DNA of 64,000 bases from contig JAMPIT010000890.1 in NCBI GenBank assembly GCA_026261815.1, forward strand, positions 13,608,001-13,672,000. Reading direction: 5' to 3'. This stretch comes from Monarcha castaneiventris obscurior. Taxonomy: Eukaryota > Chordata > Aves > Passeriformes > Monarchidae. Numbering within the stretch: position 1 is the first letter of the stretch; the number at the start of each line of letters is the position of its first letter. Made by a program: the position numbers and the translations under genes. This document shows positions 37,575 to 49,057 of the stretch, piece after piece. The notes below the pieces were generated by a model. The model worked only from the letters and a program-made list of their open reading frames with translations. It was not told the DNA's origin and did no database searches.

Positions 37575-38288
37575 GGCAAGAGTATCTTTCTGAGAAGGAC
37601 CTGGCAGTCCTGGTGGACAACAAGCTGTCCCTGAGCCAGCAGTGTGTCCTCGTGGCCAAGAAGGCCGATGGAATCCTGGGGTGCAGTAGGAAGAGCATTG
37701 CCAGCAGGCTGAGGGAGGTGACCCTGCCCCTCTGCCCAGCCCTGCTGAGGCACATCTGGAGTGCAGTGTCCAGTTCTGGGCTCCTCAGCCCAAGAGAGAC
37801 ACGGAGCTCCTGGGGCAGGTCCAGCAGAGGCCACAAGGGCGATGAGGGGACTGGAGCATCTCTTATGAGGAAAGGCTGAGGGAGCTGGGCCTGTTCAGCT
37901 TCAAGAGGAGACAACTGAGAGGGCATCTCTCTGTTGAAAGAGACTCATCAATGTCTCTTAAGCGTCTGAAGGGAGGATGTCAGGAGGACAGAACCAGGCT
38001 CTGCTCTGTGGTGCTGAGCAATAGGAGAAGAGGCAATGGGCAGAAACTCATGCACAGGAAATTCCACCTGAACATGTGGAAGAATTTCTTTACTGTGCAA
38101 GTGACCAAGCCCTGGTACAGATTGCCCAGAGAGGCTGTGGACTCTCCCTCACTGAAGATAACTCAAAAACCATCTGGACACAATCCTGTGCAACGTGCCT
38201 TGGGATGGCCCTGCTTGAGCAAGGATGTCAGACCAGATGAGCCCACTGGTGGTCCCTCCCAACTCTAAGTATTCTGTGATTCTGTGAC
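37575..38288 (+). repeat. CR1 LINE, 5'-truncated, with decayed ORF2 3' end
   Basis: Translation in shifting + frames gives the C-terminal part of CR1 ORF2: VDNKLSLSQQCVLVAKKADG, then IASRLREVTLPLCPALLR, then after at least one frameshift a RELGLFSFKRRQLRGHL-like stretch, then KFHLNMWKNFFTVQV and RLPREAVDSPSL. It is followed by the CR1 3' UTR (GGTGGTCCCTCCCAACTCT) and the terminal octamers ATTCTGTGATTCTGTGA. The copy is 5'-truncated and cannot code. It is the largest repeat in the window and is GC-richer than its surroundings. Confidence 0.92.
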
Positions 38289-38450
38289 CTAAAAGTTTTT
38301 CTTAAAATGGCTTGGATCACACCACTGTAGCAGAAGATAAACATCAAAAGATTAATCCCACCAAGGGAAGTACTGTGAAGCTCAACAAGCTTGTTGCCTA
38401 GTAAGGTTTTGGAGAAGAGATAAAAGGCGTGCTTTTGTATCTGCTTAAAT
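38289..38450. other. Intergenic, nothing recognised
   Basis: Unique-looking sequence between the CR1 3' end and a tandem duplication. Confidence 0.5.
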
Positions 38451-38566
38451 AAAGTGCTGAACTGTCCAAAGTAGTTCTCTAGCCATTCTAGGGATTGAAC
38501 TTTTCCCAAAAGTGCTGAGCTGACCAAAGTAGTTCTCTAGCCATTCTAGGGATTGAACTTTTCCCA
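38451..38566. repeat. 58-bp tandem duplication (two copies)
   Basis: Unit 38,451-38,508 begins AAAGTGCTGA and ends TTTTCCCA. It is repeated at 38,509-38,566 with only a few differences (for example GAACTGTCC versus GAGCTGACC). The high identity suggests a recent event. Confidence 0.9.
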
Positions 38567-39801
38567 GAGCGTCTTCCACACTGCATAATATAAATCATGT
38601 CTGTTTCATTAGAAATTTAAGATTTCCCAGGAAAGATGTTTCCCAGCCCCAGCTAAATAAGTCCTTGGGTGATCAGTTCAAATGCTCAGTATTTTAAATA
38701 GTGACAGTGGGGATCCCTTTCGTGTCTTTGTTCTGCATGCAACATCTTGCTGCATCCTCTTTTTACCAAGGACACAGTATGGAAGTTCCTGCGGGAGAAA
38801 TCAGAGCCCATGAAGCTCTTAAAATTGTAGGACGTGATGCAGCTCGCCGAGAAGAGTTACTGAGCTTGATTCTTTATTTTGTTCTTAAGCTTACTGAAAA
38901 CAAAACCTATTTATTAATCTTGGTGTAGAGCTTCATGGTAATGGAGGAAAGGTGACTAGGGGCAGGTAATTTAGTTTTGCCTTGGCTTTGCATAAATTTT
39001 ATCAGAGACTGAAAAGATAGTTTTGTTATGGCTGGTGTTTGTAAAAAGCCAAAATCAGTTGTTAGTAATCCTGAGTGTCAAGAGCTCTTCAGTTATTTTA
39101 AATGTGGAGTCAAGTTTTTTCAGACCAGGTAGATTTTAAGAATTTTATGATGAAGTTTCAATGAAGAGGACAAAAGTAGATTAATGAGGAAGTAATTACA
39201 ACCTCAGTCACTGACTTCTGTAGTTAGAAGTATTAATTTATGCATTAGAGTCTGGAAAGATCCTGTTTTGATTTTAGTTTTGGTCTGTATTTTGTCTCCA
39301 GGCTGTATTCTGACAGCAGGCAGGATGTAATCCTCCAGAAATTGAGCAGCCAGTGCGGGGAGTGGGGAGGTCTGAGGCTTAGCTGGCAATGAATTTATGC
39401 AATACCCCAAATACGTGTGTTACTATGTAAAAATTACTTCAATGATGTATAATTTAAATGCAGTTTTTCATATTTTAATACATGTTAAATTTTTATATAG
39501 TATTTTCTGGTCATTTATTAAGTTCTAAAAAAGGGTGGAGAGGGTTTTATATACCCTATTGCATCTCACATTTTCATAAAGGAAGTAGAGTATAATTAGA
39601 ATCACAGATAACTTCTGATTTTTAACATACCAGGATCTTTGGTAGACTTGTGTTGGGAATTTTAAAGGGAATGGGCAAACTGTAATGATTTCTTGATGCA
39701 ATTTCTTTACCTCTCAGCCTCTAGAATTAAAAAAAGAAAACCATTTCTAGCAGTCTTGCATGTCTTTACTTAAACTGATGTTATGTTATATTAAAATTCA
39801 G

Positions 39802-39919
39802 GAATCTGGAAAAGTGTGGTTACAACTTTTGCAAACAACTGGGATTGAAGTCTCTTTTGAGAACATTTTATTTTTCCTCACAAGATACTGATGATTCCTA
39901 TCCATGGAAAAATCCAAAG
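39802..39919 (+). other. Candidate exon of unknown gene (1 of 2)
   Basis: The segment is flanked by AAATTCAG and CCAAAG|GTATTT. It is open for 39 codons after one nucleotide and ends in phase 0. The encoded stretch ends TDDSYPWKNPK. An alternative, better acceptor (TTTTTCCTCACAAG, ending 39,883) would leave only 36 nt. I do not recognise the protein. A chance open frame is quite possible. Confidence 0.2.
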
Positions 39920-40400
39920 GTATTTCTACTTTTTTGAGTGTATCAAGAGAATTCTCACATGATTGGTATCGTGTAAAAGATCATTACAACAACGATGACA
40001 ATTCAAGTAACTATATAGTAGATCTTTCTTCATTTTATGCTTCAATCCACTTGCAGGATCTTTGATGTTTTTTCTTTCACAATTTTGATAACTAGAAAAA
40101 AATATTACACAGACTTTCTTCTTACTTTCCTTTGGCAGATGTTAGCAAGAGGAGCTGCCTAATTAGGAGTACCAGTCATGCACAGGGCATGTAGTCATGT
40201 AGTCCATGCACACTTCTATAGAAGAGAAATAGGGGAGGTGGCAGAACTCCTGGAAGTATTTCACAACCTATTTTTAAAAAAGTTTTTTTGAAAAGGAGAA
40301 AGGATTAAAATTTCATTTTCTTGCACCTGTTTACCCTTATGATTTTCTGGTTTATATTTACTTAAAGCTATATGTGAGGCTTTTATTTGATTTTTTTCAG

Positions 40401-40510
40401 ATGTTAAGAGAACCCTACCCTAGAGACATCATCAAATACAGATCTCCAATTATTCATGGAGATCATGTTAGTCATGTTACCATGGAAAGAAAAGTGCCGA
40501 TTTTACAAAG
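40401..40510 (+). other. Candidate exon of unknown gene (2 of 2)
   Basis: The acceptor is TTGATTTTTTTCAG and the donor ACAAAG|GTCAGG. It is open in one frame only, for 36 codons plus 2 nt, starting in phase 0, which fits the phase in which the 39,802-39,919 segment ends. The translation contains MLREPYPRDIIKYRSP and ERKVPILQ, hydrophilic and protein-like, but I recognise no family. A possible short terminal exon follows a CTTTTCTTTTTGGCAG acceptor near 40,989, where the fitting phase meets a stop within about ten codons. Confidence 0.25.
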
Positions 40511-41341
40511 GTCAGGAGTGTTGGGAGGAAGCACTGTTTGGTTAGCAAGCAGTATAATACTTCTTTTATCAATGTGAGTAGAAAGTCTTGCAAGGCGCTG
40601 AGGCCTTGGAGGATTCCTGAGTAAAGTGTTTATTGGCATAAGAATCCTCAAGTATGAGAAATCAGCCATCTTGGTAATCTGCTAGCTATAGGAAATGTTG
40701 CTCTCATATTGTTTGAAAATATGTCCTTAAAATTAACAAATTATTTCATGTTAGAACATAATTTGGGTGGAGAAAGTAATATTTAGGAAAATACTTTCTT
40801 CTGTTAATAACTTCTGTAGATACAATGCTTTCAAAAAGTTCTGCAGGCTTTAAATCTCAGCTTCTATGAATACAAAATATTACTAAAAATCCCCTGATGA
40901 CCTAATGCTGGAGGAAAGAAAAAAGGAATAAAATATGTAGCAGTCATCTGTAGCTAAGGAATTCTTTCTGCTCTTTTCTTTTTGGCAGCAGAATACTATG
41001 CCTTCACTGTCTGAAATAGCACTTAGGAGAAGCCAGAAGTAAAACTGGAATCACTGGTATATGTGCTGGATGTCTTCATCCAGCTTGCTGAGCACATGCA
41101 GAGCTTCTGAAAGATTGGTGCTTTTCTATCCAGGTGCTCAAGTTTGGGAATTTCTTACAACATGGCTGTATTTCAAAGTGCCTTATATGTTTATTCAAAA
41201 TAAAAAGCCATTTGAGTTTCCAAGCTTTCCCTTTTCCCTTATCCAAGCTTTATTTCTAACTACCAAAACCATGTATGTGAAAGTGTGATTTATTCTTGGA
41301 GAGCAAGCATGAAATCTTTCAGCCTTCCAAACATATTTTGA

Positions 41342-41554
41342 AACTTTCTAAGTTGCTGGGAGAGGAGTGGAAGCTGCCTGTGCAACGCGGCCCCCGGCAT
41401 CTCCAGCAGTGCGGCTGAATCGGTTCTGCAGGAGCAACGCCGCCGTTGGGAAAAGCAGCGAGGGCTCTGTCAGCTGCTCCAACTCTGGCAGGCTGCAGCT
41501 GGATCATCGAGCAGTGCTGCCCATCCACCTGCTCCAGCATCCTGTCTCCTTTAA
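41342..41554 (+). other. Locally CpG-rich open frame, unknown
   Basis: A 70-codon open frame without an ATG, lying over a cluster of about ten CpG in 140 bp (41,380-41,520) in otherwise AT-rich DNA. The translation has a Gln/Arg-rich, helix-like stretch (SVLQEQRRRWEKQRGLCQLL) and then a Ser/Ala/Pro-rich tail before TAA. It may be a remnant exon, a small CpG cluster or chance; I recognise no family. Confidence 0.2.
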
Positions 41555-44500
41555 GAGTCACTGGTGTCCGATGGTTGGGGTGAAACATGAGAAATCCCTC
41601 GTGTGTAAGTTGTCCTACACTGAGATGCATCTCTGCCTTACGTATTTAGAGATCAGCTGGATATGTAAAACCCTGGCAGCATTTTTGCTTATCGGAGTAA
41701 CTGAGTATTGTTGACCTTAGACTGAGTAATTTCTTCTAATGAAAGGTTTTGCAATGTAATTACCTGTGGAGAAAAGTATAATTTTTTTCTTCTCTCTGAA
41801 AGTTTCCAAATGTTCTGTAGCTTCCTGAACTGGAGGGACAGGATGTACCAAGCTGCTCTCTACCCTTCTTTCTTTAGTACACTGTTAGGTCATCTCCTTC
41901 ATTTGCTTTCTATGGCTTTCAGTTTCTCAGTGTGTTTAAAGTTATGATGGCATGTTCATTTTTCTTTCCACACCACCTCTTAGGATTATACTTGACATAA
42001 GATGCCTACTACTATGCAAGCTATCACAGTGTTACATTAACTGATTTACATAAAGGTGGGTATCTCCAGCCTTCTCCATTTTCTACTCTTTTTCCTCCTA
42101 ACATCTTGCTACCATGAACTTTGTTAACCAGTAATACCCACATCTTTAAATAAGTGTGTGTATGTTATAAAAAATAAGTTCTGTGTTACAGCTTCATGGA
42201 AAAGTTAAAAAAAAAACCAAAAATCCCCCCAGAAACGTGTGAACTGTTGGCCCTCCTCAGTGGCAGTTCACCCTAAAACTGGAGAAAGAAGTTTTCAGCT
42301 CCTTAAAAATTTAGCCCTTTCCTTAAAACAACTAGAAGTTACTGAAATCTTGTAGATACTTGTAGAAACTGCATGTTGTGGAAAAGGTCTAGGTATGACT
42401 GCAAGACTTCTTGAAGCAGGAGTTAAAACTTCTAGGAATGTCCTTCAGCTTCAGCTTGTGAATTTTACGTGAATCAAATGTAAAATGGCTTAGGAACCAA
42501 CCTTTTCTCAAACATTGCTTTGCTTCTGGCAGCCTTTCTTCCTTGGCCTAAAGCAGTAACAGGGCAGACAACATGATACCACCTTGAAGGGAGGCAGGAC
42601 TATTACCCAAACAAAGAATATTACCACCAAAACCCTTGAAACCCTTGCACAAACATGCTCTGCAGAGCAGACAGATGGACTACAATGTCCTGGGAAGGGA
42701 TGGGGGTTGGAGCGGATGCTCAGATCCCTGAGTGTTTGCATAAAACGGGATGTCAGAATTTTTAGGGTGAATATGGTTGTGACTCACGGAGTCTGTGCTC
42801 AGCTCTGGTGGTCATTTGCAAAGACTGGTGTGAAAGGACTTAATGCAAGCTAACAAAAAGAATGTGCTTTTGTGGGTGTGCATTGCTTTAGTATAATGAA
42901 CGTTTGCATTTGTTCGAGGAGTCATTTGTTGCTGCTGTTTGCAGGTTTGGACTGTATTTATTTCAGTTCCCCTCCTTCCCCTTGCTTTCACTTTCTGTGT
43001 ATTCGAGTGAAGTGTGTTGAACTGTGCATAACCATTACTCAGTTACTAGCACTGAATGCTTAGGCAGAGGTTTCATTGAGCCCTCACTACAAGGCTCTGT
43101 TCTGAGCAGTTGTTGCTTCCTATCCAGCACCTATGACATTGAATTTTCTTGTTCCCACGTTTTAAGCCATCAGTCTTTCAGGTGCAGTGTAGGTCATTAA
43201 GGCTGCCTGAGTGGGGAAAACCACTTTCTACACTCTCTTTAATACTGCAGGTGCCAAGCTAAAGACTTGAGTTCTGTCTCTGTGGCAGAGTGGTGCAGAA
43301 GGAACCAGAGCCTGAAAGCGGCCAAAGCTCTGCTTTGTGGTTTATCCAGGGTAAAGGAAACAGCTGAACTTTTCCATCGTGCTGCTGCTGTCTGATGACA
43401 CATGCCTTGAGCACAAGCTGGGCCTGGAGTGGCTCCAGAATTGAAACTCTAAATGGGAGATCTCCACCCATATCTTTCTGGCGTGTTTGTTGTGTATTTC
43501 TCCTTGGAGCTGTGGCTCCCTAAACAGATTGGGCTGATTTCCCTGTGCGGTGGTGGCCAGAGGGGAAGTTCTGCCCTGTCCCCACACTATCCCACCAGCT
43601 CCCTCCATCCACAGTTGTGCACTCATTTGAAAGATATATTTACAAGCCAAAGGAAACATGTAAGAAAGTCTAAGCAAAAGAGGACACGCAGTAAGAAGTC
43701 TCAGAAGGGGGAGGAAAAAGCAATGCCTGTACATGATGCCAGCTCCCTTTAATTGTGACTCAGGTCTCTGCTGTACTGACTTAATACTCCAGTAGAATTT
43801 AGACAGCTTGGCAACTCTGTAATAAGAGTGTAATTTATGAGCCCCCACCTCTAAGCACTTCTCCTGCCTTGAGAAAGAATTTCTCTCTGTAACTGGAGTC
43901 CAGGTTATTTTCCCATGTGATATCATGCCTTCCAGCAGTTTATTTAGGAAGTCTTACTGGCATGATCCCCTGCTCTATAAAAAATACAGACCTTTTGTTT
44001 GTGTTCTATGCTGGGCAGTGATAGGTCTCATCTCATCCTGTCTTTACTAGAGCAGGAGGATTAATATATTACTACTGGCAGAGCTAATATTTTGCAATGG
44101 GCTCTTCTTTTATACCTTGAAGAGAGATTTTTTGCTCTGTGCCATGGGAGAGAACATAATTTTCCCTGGTGAAAAAGTTTGTCTTTAAACTGAGTGGCAC
44201 ATCGCTGATACCATGCCCAGAAGTGCTCCCCTCTTCATGAAAACATAGGAGTTTGGGTTTCATTCTTGTGACTTTTGGGAAAATTCAGGCTGTTTACTAG
44301 TGACTTGTAAAGACCTCACCTGGAATTCTGCAAGCAAGGCTTGGGTTCTTAAATCATATTTGCTGCTGAAATGGAGAGATTTTGCAGCAATTTTCATCAC
44401 CAGATGCAAGATAAATCTGAGTATAAACATGTTTTTTGGAAGATATCTCAGGCTTTTGTTCCATGTCATTACATTTTCTGTTTTGAACTGTAGTGTGCAA

Positions 44501-47329
44501 GAGTTAAAAGAAAAACCTGTAGCTGATCGTTTTCAAGTAAGATTCATTGGAAAATTTTGTCCCAGGAGTATGCTGAATCCTGCTCACAGAAGGACGAGAG
44601 CGTAGAACTGCCTTAGAGGGAGAACTTCAAGCTGTTTGCTGTGGGTTTGGTATTGTTGGGGGACTTTTAAGATTTGTAATCAGATATTTTCTGCTCTCTT
44701 TCCCTTACCTGCCAGCTCTGGAAAGGTACCTGTGAATAAAAAAGGAAGCATTTGAAGAACTGTGATGAACAAAACAAGTCAGAGGATGAGGAAAAGGGCT
44801 CTGGCTTCTCTATAATAATGGCTGAAATTACATCTAAGCATATTTGTTTCCTTGAATGGTGGGAACATCATCCTATAACTGGGGTCCTGATTAAATTTGT
44901 CACTGGACTTCTATAGCTGACTAATGAAGGTGATCATCCTGTAATTAGTCTGCGTGCCTTTCCTTTCTGTACATACTTGAAATATAATGCGTCTCACCTT
45001 CAGTCACGTTCCTCCCAGGGGTGAGGGTAGAGATCTCTCCTCTTGCAGGTGTGTGATGCTGGCAATCCAGTTGGTGAGATGTTAGGAGTAAGGGTGATCT
45101 TCTTTGCTTTGGCCCAGGGAAAACCTTTGTCTAATTGAGAAGGTTATTTGTGTCTTTCTGTTCTCTCTTAAAGTTTATTTTGAAATGAATGAAAGTTATT
45201 AGACAGACCCCTCACCACTTGGAAGCACTGTAGCCAGGGTCCCTCTTATTCCCCCTTAGTTTCATGCTGCCCAGAACTCCCTCTGGCTTTATTTTAGTAA
45301 ACAGGTTTTTCTTTAAAAAATGCCCCTTACAATATAACTTGAAACATAACTCTTAAGTCTGTAATCATCTGCTTGTTTTCCTAGTAATTTTCCTATTGGA
45401 TCTGGGGTCAGTCATGTCTGTGTGATAAGAAGAGAACACTGATGCTGTGCACACACACCTGAGTCACTTCCCTTGAAGTGCCATTTCCCATTGACAGAGC
45501 ACATAGATTCCAGAAGGGAAGAGATGAATCTGCATCTCATAGAACAAGAAAACTCAAAGATAGTTGCAAGTTAATATAACTTGTTTCCAGCTACACTGTA
45601 AGCATGGGAGGGGGAGTGGGGAAGAGGCAAAAATTTGGGAACTGGTAAGTCATTCTAAAAGTTGTCCCACTTGAATACACTTCAAGTTGAGACCCTGTTC
45701 CAGCAGTTACACTTAAGAAACTGTCTTTCACTCCATTTTATAGGCATTTTAATGGTATCTGTAACCACAGTGATGTTTCACAGGATTTTTTTATATTTAC
45801 AGTATTCAGTGGCTAAATACAGGTAAATACAATGACAGTTTTATGTAGAGTTTTCTTTGTCAAATGTTTGTGGTGTGTGACATTAATTTAGGCATGAACA
45901 ACAAGAAATGCATTTTGAGGTATCATTTGAAAAAACCCGACTAAGTTACAGTGAACAGGGAGTACATAGAGTGGAAAACTTAAGACAAAACATGTTACCT
46001 AGCCAGCAAAGCAGGAGTTGCCTCATGAGACACCCCTCTGGCCACCACTGTACAGGTGTGAAAGGTAAATTTAGGATAGGTTTTTCAAAGAGTCAAAGTC
46101 ACCTTTTTTAAACTTGGCCATGACTAATGTTCTCTTATTTCTCCTGCCTGTATATAAAAACATGAGCTTTGATTCCCGGTCCCCTGCATAAGTTAACATC
46201 CACAAGTTGATGTGAGCACCAGTGCTTCTTTGCTCCTTATCAACATTTTAAAGCAAAGTACAAAAAATAAATATAGCATTGAACAATGACCAAAATTAAA
46301 TTATCTGTTTTCTAGTACTGACATTGTGTTTTCCTACCCAAAGAAGATCATTTTGATAAAGCCATCACTATGTGGTAGAAGTATTAAAAAAATAAAAGTA
46401 ACAAAAAAAAGAAGCCCATTGCCATGACCTAATTGCCTCTGCTTGATAAAACCATAAATATTACACCTTGAATTAATATAGTTAACCATTTAATCCTTAT
46501 TTCACCTCTGAGAACTTTGTGAATCTTAATATAATTTACATAATAAGGTACATAAGGTTGAGAAATTAACTCTTACTTTTGTTAAAGGAAAAGTACGCCA
46601 ATAAAATTTGGAGAATTTTTGCTGTGGTAATACTAATAGTGATTGTATCAGGAATTGTTGTCTTTGGGAGGCATTGCCTGCTAACAGCGCAACTGCTCTT
46701 CTACTGTTTCCTGGGATCGCGTTCACTTTAATGGATCACAGTGCCCCAGATATGTGAGCGAATGTCTATGTGACCTAAGGTCTAAGATGCTGAAGGTTTC
46801 CATTCCAGAGCTCAGAAGATGAACACAATAAATAAATAAGTGGGGTGTTATTTAGTCGCCCTGAGCCATCAAGTGTGCAGTTGCAGAGTTTTTCCCATGA
46901 TGGTGACACTTCCAGTTCTACAACAGCCCATTTTCTAAGATCCTTTTCTCATCATCAGGCAAAGTTTTGTTTTGTGCAGCATTGCTTTGGAGGAGCATCA
47001 TAAAGGGTGGAGAAAGCAGAGAAATACAACAAAGCTTCCCTATATGTTTCTCGATGGAGCGCCGCGGATCTGATGTGCTTCAGTGGTTTGTACTGAAGAA
47101 GAAAACCTGTGTTTGTGGGCGTAGAGGTGATACCCAACAAATGACTCAATAGGAAAGGGTTAAGCCTTGCTAATTGTGCTACTGCTGTAAAGAAAACTCT
47201 CAAGTAAACTGACGAACTCCAAGAGTGTCTTTGTTGCTTTACTGTTCATTTCTGTAGTAACTGAATGTGTTTATTTCACTGAAACCCAGGAGCAGCTATA
47301 GTCCCGTTCCTCAAACAAAAGGCAGTACT
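41555..47329. other. Intergenic, upstream of MCUB, nothing recognised
   Basis: No coding region, RNA gene or repeat family was recognised. A 194-codon minus-strand open frame (43,342-43,926) has no recognisable domain and is treated as chance. The last 1.5 kb before the CpG island is AT-rich. Confidence 0.6.
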
Positions 47330-47746
47330 CAGCGACGGAGAAGCCAGGTGTTCTGATAAAACAGGCATTAATGGCTATTTAAAAAATTTTTTTATAGAAA
47401 TCCTGTTTCGATTACAAGGGGAGGGGTAGAGGAGAGGGGCCAGCACCTGTAACCAAAGGGCTGTGAGTTGGGCACGGCGGGGCGAGAGCAGCTCCCGGCG
47501 GGGCACCGGCGCATCGCCGCCGCCGGGGATCGCCCGAGCCGCAGGACGGAGGGAGCGGCACGGCCCGGCCCGGCCCCTCCGGCGGGCAGGGGCCGGGGGA
47601 AGGCGCACACACCGCGGAGCCGCCCTCCGTGCTCCCGGGCTCGCCCACGCCCAGCGCGGCGGCGGCGCTGCCCGGCCCAGGCTGAGGCGGCGGGGCCGGA
47701 CCCGGCGGGGCAGCAGCCGGCGGAGCGGCAGGACTGCGATAAATAA

Positions 47747-47752
47747 ATGTGA
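47747..47752 (+). promoter_or_regulatory. Start-stop element (ATGTGA) before MCUB
   Basis: ATG at 47,747 is followed at once by TGA, 21 nt before the MCUB ATG. If it is in the mRNA it would form a one-codon upstream open frame. Its context is weak (T at -3). Confidence 0.4.
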
Positions 47753-47772
47753 ACCTCGTTTTTCACAGGACA

Positions 47773-47874
47773 ATGCTGGCGGGACTGGCGCGGGCGGTGC
47801 GCGGCGGCAGGCGGCAGCTCCGGGCGCTGCTGGCCCGGCGGGACGGCTGCCCGCAGCCCTCGGCACCGCCTCAG
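47773..47874 (+). CDS. MCUB: MCUB exon 1 (mitochondrial calcium uniporter dominant-negative subunit beta)
   Basis: MCUB is an inner-membrane paralogue of the uniporter pore subunit MCU and reduces mitochondrial calcium uptake when it joins the channel. This exon encodes 34 residues, MLAGLARAVRGGRRQLRALL through to PQPSAPPQ, Arg-rich with no acidic residue before position 24, as expected of a mitochondrial presequence. It ends in phase 0 at a strong donor (CAG|GTAAGG). Remembered human MCUB exon 1 has a similar length (33 codons), starts ML and ends PPPPQ in the same phase. The ATG has A at -3, and an in-frame TAA lies upstream at 47,740. Identity rests mainly on position: MCUB follows SEC24B in the same orientation in human 4q25. 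The rest of the gene lies beyond the window. Confidence 0.75.
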
Positions 47875-49057
47875 GTAAGGCGGGGAGCGGGCGAGGATCC
47901 CCGCGGGACAGCGGCGGGAAGGGGCGGAATTGCCCCTCGGGGCTGCGGCGGGGGCGCAGGGGGGCAAAGCTGGGGACAAGGGTCATCCCGGCCCGGCTGG
48001 GGCCCCACAGGCTCCGGGTGCCGCCGCTCCCCGGCTTGGCCGGGGCGGCTGCGGGCGGTGCCCGGCGGGGCGCGGTGACTCCCGGGCGGCAGCAGCCGCG
48101 GCGCCGGCAGGGCCGGGGGCTCCGGCCCCGGGTGCCTCACGGGCTGCTCTTGTGAGCAGCGAGCAGTAAAACGTGAGTGCAAAAAGAAGTTTCCCTTACG
48201 GGCTTGTCGTGGGGTTGCTGCCCTGTACGTGCAGTGCTAAAGTCCACCTGCCTCTGAGCTTCTCCAGGCTGTCAGAAGTCCTAGACATTCTGGGATTAGG
48301 AACAATACGGCAAACGTGAACGCACGATGAATTTAAAGATTTGCTGGCGCGTAGGACAGTGCGATATTAAGAGTCCTGAGAGACTTCAAACTGCTGGGAG
48401 AGGAGGCAATTTAATCCTTTTTTACTGTTCTTACTAATAGAGAAGCCATGTGTGCTCTCGGAAACATTGTGGTGATGGAACACGACAAAACCCCGTCCCT
48501 GCGTCCGGGGCCCACCCATAGCAAGGAAGTTGCTGGGGTGTGTGGTGACATCCCAGAAGGAAGTCCGGGGCGATCTGGTGCTTGTTACTGAGCAGCTTCC
48601 ACAACCCGTGTCTCCAAACCTGTGGCAGCGGGTGGAGTTGAGGAGTTGTGCAAAATGAACTTTCTACTTTTTCCCTTTATTTTTTTCTCGAACTATTCGA
48701 AAAGCCTTTTGCAACATTCCATTGCGTTAATTTGCCCCACATCCCTTAATGCAAATAGCCCTTCTTTGCTTTCTCATGCGTGTAGATGGGGACATCTAAG
48801 TAGGGAATTTAAGATAAATATTGACTTAGCCTCCTTAATCTTCTGAGGTTCTAGCGGGGCGTGCTGAAAACATCTTGCACCTCACTGAGAGGGTTTACAC
48901 TGTCACTCGGCACACACTGACATTACCTATTCAGTTTGCCACCTCTGACTTCTCCAGGGTACTGCTTTGCAGACAAGCATCGTGCTTTTCTAAGGCTCTA
49001 AATCGAGACTGAAAGCTGATAAAGCTTTATGAAGAGACACCAAAAATGAGATGAGAA

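Larger units (their letters stand above)
38567..41341. other. Intergenic with several unassigned exon-like open segments
   Basis: No known gene was recognised. An open frame at 38,701-38,925 and two phase-compatible exon-like segments (39,802-39,919 and 40,401-40,510) are described separately. The rest is AT-rich and featureless. Confidence 0.5.
47330..48180. promoter_or_regulatory. CpG island promoter of MCUB
   Basis: A sharp change from AT-rich to very GC-rich DNA with dense CpG, strongest from about 47,463 to 48,160, and repeated CCGGCCCGGCCC and GGGGCGG GC-box-like strings. It surrounds the MCUB exon 1 start codon. No clear TATA box. The transcription start is not determined but should lie within 47,450-47,760. 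Confidence 0.8.

Noticed and set aside
37477..37926. Minus-strand open frame of 149 codons
   Set aside because: It is antisense to the CR1 ORF2 remnant, so it is a shadow of the repeat.
43342..43926. 194-codon minus-strand open frame
   Set aside because: Longest intergenic frame, but with ordinary composition, no domain and no promoter or splice context. A frame of this length in 64 kb is plausible by chance.
47375..47986. Long minus-strand open frames (about 200 codons) over the CpG island
   Set aside because: High GC makes stop codons rare in every frame. The translations are Arg/Pro/Ala-rich low-complexity sequence with no domain and overlap the MCUB exon on the other strand.
47463..48155. 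230-codon + strand open frame across the CpG island
   Set aside because: Same composition effect. It is in a different frame from the MCUB start and crosses its strong donor; no recognisable protein.
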